A DNA stretch of 64,000 nt from Nocardioides sp. dk884. Its GTDB lineage: Bacteria > Actinomycetota > Actinomycetes > Propionibacteriales > Nocardioidaceae. Positions 60,419 through 64,000 of this stretch are shown piece by piece. The notes beneath the pieces were generated by a model that did no database searches, was not told where the DNA came from, and saw nothing but the letters and a program-made list of their open reading frames with translations. Position 1 is the first letter of the stretch, and each line of letters opens with the position of its first letter. The stretch is taken from positions 3,509,501 through 3,573,500 of the forward strand of contig NZ_CP045649.1 of assembly GCF_009557055.1 (NCBI RefSeq), in the 5' to 3' direction. The position numbers and the translations under genes were made by a program.

Positions 60419-61357
60419 ATGGGCGGGGTGGGATTCAGGGAGCGTCGCGAGCAGCGGCGGTGGGCACGTGAGCTCGACCGCGAACTCGAGTCGCTCGCCC
60501 GCGAGGACCGCGGCGTCGACGAGGCGATCCGGTCCCTCGGCGACCAGCCCCCGACCCACACCCCCGTCCCGCTGCCGGTCCACCAGCGTCGCCACCGCTC
60601 CCGGGAGCGCAAGGCCGAGCGGGCGGCGCGCAAGGAACGTGGTCCGCTGCTGCCCGGGCTGGTGATCGTCTCGGTGATCATGCTGGGGGTCTTCCTGCTG
60701 GACCCCTCCGGCTCCGGCCAGCGTCTGCGCGAGCTCGTCGGGTTCGACGGCCGTCTGGCCGACGCCGTCGGCATCAAGAGCGACGGCGAGTATGCCTTCG
60801 CAGCGACCCAGCCGGGCAGCGAGGAGCCGGTGGCCTGGAACCCCTGCCGCCCGATCCGCTACGTCGTCAACCCCGCCGGCGCCCCCGACGACTGGGAGCG
60901 CCTCGTGGAGGAGTCGGTCGAACGCGTCAGCACCCTGAGCGGCTTCGCCTTCGAGGACGAGGGCACCACCGAGGACCGCGACTTCACCGGACGCATCAAC
61001 GGCCTCGGACGCGCGGCACCCGTCCTGATCGGCTGGGCCGGCCCCGACGAGGTGCCGCAGCTCGCCGGCGAGGTCGCCGGCCTCGGTGGCAGCACCTACA
61101 TCGAGCAGGACAAGCACCGCCGCTACGTCACCGGCTCGGTCACCCTCGACGTCGACCTGTACGACGACCTGGACCGCCGCCCCGGCGGGGAGGACACGAT
61201 GCGCGCCATCCTCATGCACGAGCTGGGCCACGTGCTCGGGCTCGGGCACGTGGGCGACCGCGACGAGCTGATGTATGAGGACAGCCTGGGCCAGGACGAC
61301 TTCGGCCCCGGCGACCGCGAGGGCCTCGCCCGCCTCGGACAGGTGTCCTGCGGCTGA
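60419..61357 (+). CDS. Membrane-anchored matrixin-family metalloprotease
   Basis: A 312-residue protein. A basic, charged cytoplasmic N-terminus of about 75 residues (RERREQRRWARELDRELESL) is followed by one transmembrane helix (about 78 to 95) and an external domain. The zinc motif HELGHVLGLGH is at 267 to 277, matching HExxHxxGxxH of metzincins, and MYED after it supplies the Met-turn. It probably cleaves surface or secreted proteins. ATG at 60419 is chosen; GTG at 60428 is equally possible. It stands alone, next to the secreted pair on the other strand. Confidence 0.85.
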   Translation: MGGVGFRERREQRRWARELDRELESLAREDRGVDEAIRSLGDQPPTHTPVPLPVHQRRHRSRERKAERAARKERGPLLPGLVIVSVIMLGVFLLDPSGSGQRLRELVGFDGRLADAVGIKSDGEYAFAATQPGSEEPVAWNPCRPIRYVVNPAGAPDDWERLVEESVERVSTLSGFAFEDEGTTEDRDFTGRINGLGRAAPVLIGWAGPDEVPQLAGEVAGLGGSTYIEQDKHRRYVTGSVTLDVDLYDDLDRRPGGEDTMRAILMHELGHVLGLGHVGDRDELMYEDSLGQDDFGPGDREGLARLGQVSCG

Positions 61358-61410
61358 TCCCGCGGACCCTCGCGGGCCTGGGGCCCTGCGGCCGTGGCAC
61401 GCTTCGGCCC

Positions 61411-62016
61411 GTGAGCGACCGATCCGCCCGCCCTTCCCGGACCCGCTTCACCCGCGCCGAGCTGGAGGCCTTCCGCGACGCCGAGGTGCCCGACCTGCTG
61501 CCGGAGCCGGGGCAGCTGCGCCTGCTGTGCGTCGGCATCAACCCGGGGCTGTGGACCGCCGCCACCCGCACCCACTTCGCCCACCCGGTCAACCGCTTCT
61601 ACCCCGCGCTGCTGCGCGCCGGCATCATCGAGCACCCCATCGACCCGGCGAACGGCATGAGCGAGGAGGACCGCGAGCGCCTCCGGGCACGCGGCATCGG
61701 GATCACCAACGTCGTGCCCCGGGCCACCGCCAAGGCCTCCGAGCTCAGCCGCGAGGAGCTGCGCGAGGGCGGCGAGCGCCTGGTGGAGACGATCCGCCGG
61801 CACCGGCCCGCCGTCGTCGCGATCGCCGGCATCACGGCGTACCGCACGGCGTTCGGGCTGCCCAAGGCCACGCTCGGCCGCCAGCCGGAGCCGCTCGCGG
61901 GCGCCGGGCTCTGGGTGGTGCCGAACCCCAGCGGCCTCAACGCCCACGAGACCGTCGCCTCGCTCGCCGAGGCCTACGCCGCCCCGGCCCGGGCCGCGGG
62001 CGTGCTCCGCGACTGA
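61411..62016 (+). CDS. mug: G/U mismatch-specific DNA glycosylase
   Basis: Mug-family glycosylase of 201 residues that removes uracil or ethenocytosine opposite G. The active-site motif is VGINPGLW, with the Asn near residue 40. NVVPRATAKASEL and PNPSGLNAHE are the other family motifs. The start is GTG at 61411 with no ribosome site. It lies in a DNA-repair-flavoured area with dinB and the SOS-box gene, though not in an operon with them. Confidence 0.93.
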   Translation: MSDRSARPSRTRFTRAELEAFRDAEVPDLLPEPGQLRLLCVGINPGLWTAATRTHFAHPVNRFYPALLRAGIIEHPIDPANGMSEEDRERLRARGIGITNVVPRATAKASELSREELREGGERLVETIRRHRPAVVAIAGITAYRTAFGLPKATLGRQPEPLAGAGLWVVPNPSGLNAHETVASLAEAYAAPARAAGVLRD

Positions 62017-62023
62017 GCCGGCG

Positions 62024-62524
62024 TCAGTCGGGCTCCTCCACCGCCGGCCGGTGCAGGTCGACGACCTCCGCGGCTCCCGAGGGGCGGCGCGCCTCCTCGA
62101 CCGCGAAGAGCTCGTCGTCGAGGGCGAGCTCACGCACCCGGCTGTCGGCGACGCGCAGCAGCCGCGGCCCGTGCAGGCCGCCGGCGACCAGCACCCGGCC
62201 GTCCACCCGGTGGTGCCCCAGGCCCGCCGCCTCTGCCCGCTGCCGGGCGTCGTACGAGCGCGGCGCCACCAGCTCGCGCAGCAGGAACCGCAGCCAGAGC
62301 GCCGTCCGCTCCGGCCCGACGCGCTCGCTCAGCAGCAGGCAGCACCCCTCCGCACAGACCGTCCACGGCGAGCGCGCGCCGGGCTGCCCCGGCCAGACCC
62401 GCCGGACGCTCGCCGTGGCGAATCCGGAGTGCAGCACCCGCTCACCGGTCTCGAGGGCGGGAGCGACGCACAGGCGCTGCGGGAGGTCGAAGGGATCGGG
62501 CACGGCGACTCCTGGGTCCGACAT
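62024..62524 (-). CDS. Hypothetical protein
   Basis: A 166-residue soluble protein with no recognised domain. It has three Cys residues (VCAEGCCLLL and an earlier LCVAP), an Arg/Glu-rich helical middle (LRFLLRELVAPRSYDARQRA), and an acidic C-terminus. Codon use is like its neighbours, and ATG at 62524 is preceded by no clear ribosome site. It is convergent with mug and divergent from the EthD-like gene. This may be a lineage-specific protein. Confidence 0.6.
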   Translation of the reverse strand: MSDPGVAVPDPFDLPQRLCVAPALETGERVLHSGFATASVRRVWPGQPGARSPWTVCAEGCCLLLSERVGPERTALWLRFLLRELVAPRSYDARQRAEAAGLGHHRVDGRVLVAGGLHGPRLLRVADSRVRELALDDELFAVEEARRPSGAAEVVDLHRPAVEEPD

Positions 62525-62603
62525 CGTCCGAGAGGACGCGGCTCCCCCACCCTTCCCGACCGCACCGACGGGCGAACCGCCCGGGTGCCGGCTGTGGAGG
62601 CGC

Positions 62604-62609
62604 TAGGTT
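62604..62609 (+). promoter_or_regulatory. Leaderless -10 element of the EthD-like gene
   Basis: TAGGTT with 7 bases to the ATG at 62617; no ribosome site is present. Confidence 0.5.
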
Positions 62610-62616
62610 CGCCGCC

Positions 62617-63303
62617 ATGACCAAGCTGATGTACGCCGTGTGGGGTCGCGACCTGTCCTCGGCCCTGCGCGACCCGGGGCTGCACGCCGGCCTGCACGGC
62701 GCCGGGGTGGAGCGGCTCCAGCTCAACCTCGACGACGAGGGGGTCGCCGGGGCGATGCGGATCGCCTCGGCAGGCGCCCACGTCAGCGCGGTCGTCAGCG
62801 CCTGGGGCGACGACCCGCAAGCGGACCGGATCACCGGATGCCTGGCGGCCGTGGACGGCGTCGAGCGGGTCGACGGCTGGCGCGTCGAGGAGCGGCGGCG
62901 GCTCGACCCGCCGGAGGTCTGGGACGGCAGCCGGGTCGACGCGCTCGCGCAGGTCGCGCTGCTGCGCCGCCCCGAGGGGCTGTCGTATGAGGAGTGGCTG
63001 CACATCTGGCAGGTCGACCACACCGGTGTCGCGATCCGCACCCAGGCCACGTTCGGCTACGTGCAGAACATCGTGCGGAGCACGCTCACCGCCCGCGGCG
63101 ACGACGTCGCGGCGCTCGTCGAGGAGCTTTTCGTCCCCGCCGCGATCCACGACCGGCACGCCTTCCACGGCAGCGGCGGGGACGAGGCGGAGCTGGCGCG
63201 CCGCTCCCGCGCACTGATGGCGTCGGTGCGCCGGATGGGTGCCGACCGCGGGATCGACGTCGTTCCGACCGGGCGACGTCTCTACGACCTGCGAGACCTC
63301 TGA
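62617..63303 (+). CDS. EthD-like dimeric alpha-beta barrel protein
   Basis: A 228-residue protein. The region from about 110 to 165 (LLRRPEGLSYEEWLHIWQVD, then YVQNIVRS) is the EthD-like signature, in which a small alpha-beta barrel binds hydrophobic ligands. The N-terminal 100 residues are a second, degenerate repeat. Functions of the family are mostly unknown; some members degrade ethers or cyclise polyketides. The start is ATG at 62617, apparently leaderless. Confidence 0.75.
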   Translation: MTKLMYAVWGRDLSSALRDPGLHAGLHGAGVERLQLNLDDEGVAGAMRIASAGAHVSAVVSAWGDDPQADRITGCLAAVDGVERVDGWRVEERRRLDPPEVWDGSRVDALAQVALLRRPEGLSYEEWLHIWQVDHTGVAIRTQATFGYVQNIVRSTLTARGDDVAALVEELFVPAAIHDRHAFHGSGGDEAELARRSRALMASVRRMGADRGIDVVPTGRRLYDLRDL

Positions 63304-63308
63304 CACAG

Positions 63309-63329
63309 CCCCGCGAAAGACCCGCGGGG
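63309..63329 (+). terminator. Possible terminator before fur
   Basis: CCCCGCG and CGCGGGG pair around AAAGACC just after the EthD-like stop. The stem is only 7 pairs. Confidence 0.4.
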
Positions 63330-63337
63330 GCGGTGAT

Positions 63338-63350
63338 TGGATTGATTCCA
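63338..63350 (+). promoter_or_regulatory. Candidate Fur-family operator
   Basis: TGGATTGATTCCA is an AT-rich imperfect inverted repeat (TGGA/TCCA) in an otherwise very GC-rich promoter, 17 bases before the Fur start. Autoregulation of FurA-type genes by such sites is known in actinobacteria, but this exact site is inferred. Confidence 0.45.
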
Positions 63351-63367
63351 GACGGGTACCCGGAGGC

Positions 63368-63859
63368 GTGACCCGTTCCGAAGAGCGTCTGCGCACCGCA
63401 GGACTCCGTGTCACCCGTCCCCGGGTGACCGTCCTGGACGTGCTCGACGAGGCCCGACGTACCCATGAGCACCTGTTGGTCGCCGAGGTGACGGAGCGGG
63501 TCCGGGCACGGATCGGCAAGGTCTCCACCCAGGGCGTGTACGACTGCCTCGAGGCGCTGGTCGGCATCGGCGCCGCACGACGACTGGATCTCCCCGGGTC
63601 CGGCTCGCGCTATGAGAGCCGGGTCGGCGACAACCACCACCACATCACCTGTCGCGGGTGCGGGGTCCTGGCCGACGTAAACTGCGTGACCGGTTCGGCC
63701 CCGTGCCTGACGCCCGATGACCCCCATGGCTTCGTCCTCGACGAGGCCGAGGTCGTGTTCTGGGGCTGGTGCGCAACGTGCGCCCCCGCCTCCGTGCACA
63801 CCGATTCGGACATCACATCTTCTGCACGCACCGCCAGCAATGGAAGGACGACGCCATGA
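63368..63859 (+). CDS. Fur-family transcriptional regulator (FurA/CatR type)
   Basis: Metal- or peroxide-sensing repressor of 163 residues. An N-terminal winged helix ([30 protein letters not shown]) is followed by a metal-binding dimerisation domain with [12 protein letters not shown] and a second Cys pair (WCATC). It begins with GTG at 63368 just after GGAGG. The stop overlaps the catalase start (ATGA). FurA/CatR-type regulators control catalase genes and themselves in response to peroxide, and the pairing here fits that. Confidence 0.93.
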   Translation: MTRSEERLRTAGLRVTRPRVTVLDVLDEARRTHEHLLVAEVTERVRARIGKVSTQGVYDCLEALVGIGAARRLDLPGSGSRYESRVGDNHHHITCRGCGVLADVNCVTGSAPCLTPDDPHGFVLDEAEVVFWGWCATCAPASVHTDSDITSSARTASNGRTTP

Positions 63860-64000
63860 GCGACGACCGCAGGCTCACCACCCGTCAGGGCCACCCCGTC
63901 TACGACAACCAGAACGAGCGCACCGTCGGGCCCCGTGGGCCGGCGACGCTGGAGAACTACCACTTCTTGGAGAAGGTCTCCCACTTCGACCGTGAGCGGA
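63856..64000 (+). CDS. katA: Catalase, partial (C-terminus off the window)
   Basis: The first 48 residues of a monofunctional haem catalase: [19 protein letters not shown], then [20 protein letters not shown] and DRER, the conserved start of the family. GGAAGG lies 9 bases before ATG 63856. Catalase breaks down hydrogen peroxide. It is translationally coupled to the Fur-type regulator. The active-site histidine lies beyond the window edge. Confidence 0.93.
   Translation, partial: MSDDRRLTTRQGHPVYDNQNERTVGPRGPATLENYHFLEKVSHFDRER

Overview
The window is a stretch of chromosome from a very GC-rich actinomycete, most likely Nocardioides or a close relative in the Propionibacteriales. The clues are the base composition, frequent GTG starts, one-base start/stop overlaps (ATGA, GTGA), a mycothiol-type formaldehyde dehydrogenase, a GroES/GroEL1 pair with a His-rich GroEL tail, a WS/DGAT acyltransferase, a DUF222-HNH protein, a DUF6318-like lipoprotein and a Fur-catalase pair. 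This assignment is inferred from gene content only. I see no tRNA, rRNA, CRISPR array, insertion sequence or prophage.

Bases 1 to 37600 hold a housekeeping block with the same general gene order as the mycobacterial rplM-rpsI-glmM-glmS-alr-tsa-groES-groEL1-guaB-guaB3 region, almost all on the minus strand. From right to left it runs: rplM-rpsI, glmM, an ABC-2 transporter, glmS-acpS, a secreted GDPD, a large secreted modular amidase, an NAD(P)H-hydrate repair enzyme, alr, an alpha/beta hydrolase, a GNAT-TsaE fusion, tsaB-rimI-tsaD, groES-groEL, guaB, guaB3, a nitrilase-family amidohydrolase and glpD. Inserted into it are coaA, an ECF sigma factor with a membrane-bound partner, the mycothiol formaldehyde pathway pair (dehydrogenase plus metallo-beta-lactamase-fold hydrolase), a THUMP-like methyltransferase and a membrane glycosyltransferase. 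The left edge holds a phosphotransferase/DUF7064-like pair under a KstR-type operator.

Bases 36300 to 50500 carry gltA, an HtrA-type protease, a double GNAT protein, an ABC-F ATPase, a KstD-like flavoprotein, an OmpR-type two-component system, an ornithine aminotransferase with a GntR-type operator, an SDR, a DUF402 protein and a ThrE-type exporter.

Bases 50600 to 64000 are more accessory: a YbdK-type ligase, an SOS-box-controlled DUF222-HNH protein, a DinB2-like Y-family polymerase with an unusual steric gate, a FUSC exporter, a WS/DGAT acyltransferase, an orphan beta-class DNA methyltransferase, a lower-GC pair of secreted proteins, a membrane-anchored matrixin, Mug glycosylase, an EthD-like protein, and a Fur regulator translationally coupled to a catalase that leaves the window.

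The control signals are clear for such a GC-rich region: two CIRCE elements before groES, a LexA box, a KstR-type operator, a GntR-type operator, an ECF autoregulatory promoter, several TANNNT-N6/7-RTG leaderless starts, and strong hairpins between convergent genes. No single obviously new multigene system stands out. The best leads are the dockerin-plus-cohesin amidase, the Ile-gated DinB with the nearby SOS-controlled HNH gene, the GNAT-TsaE and ACT-GNAT fusions, and the KstR-type operator at the left edge.
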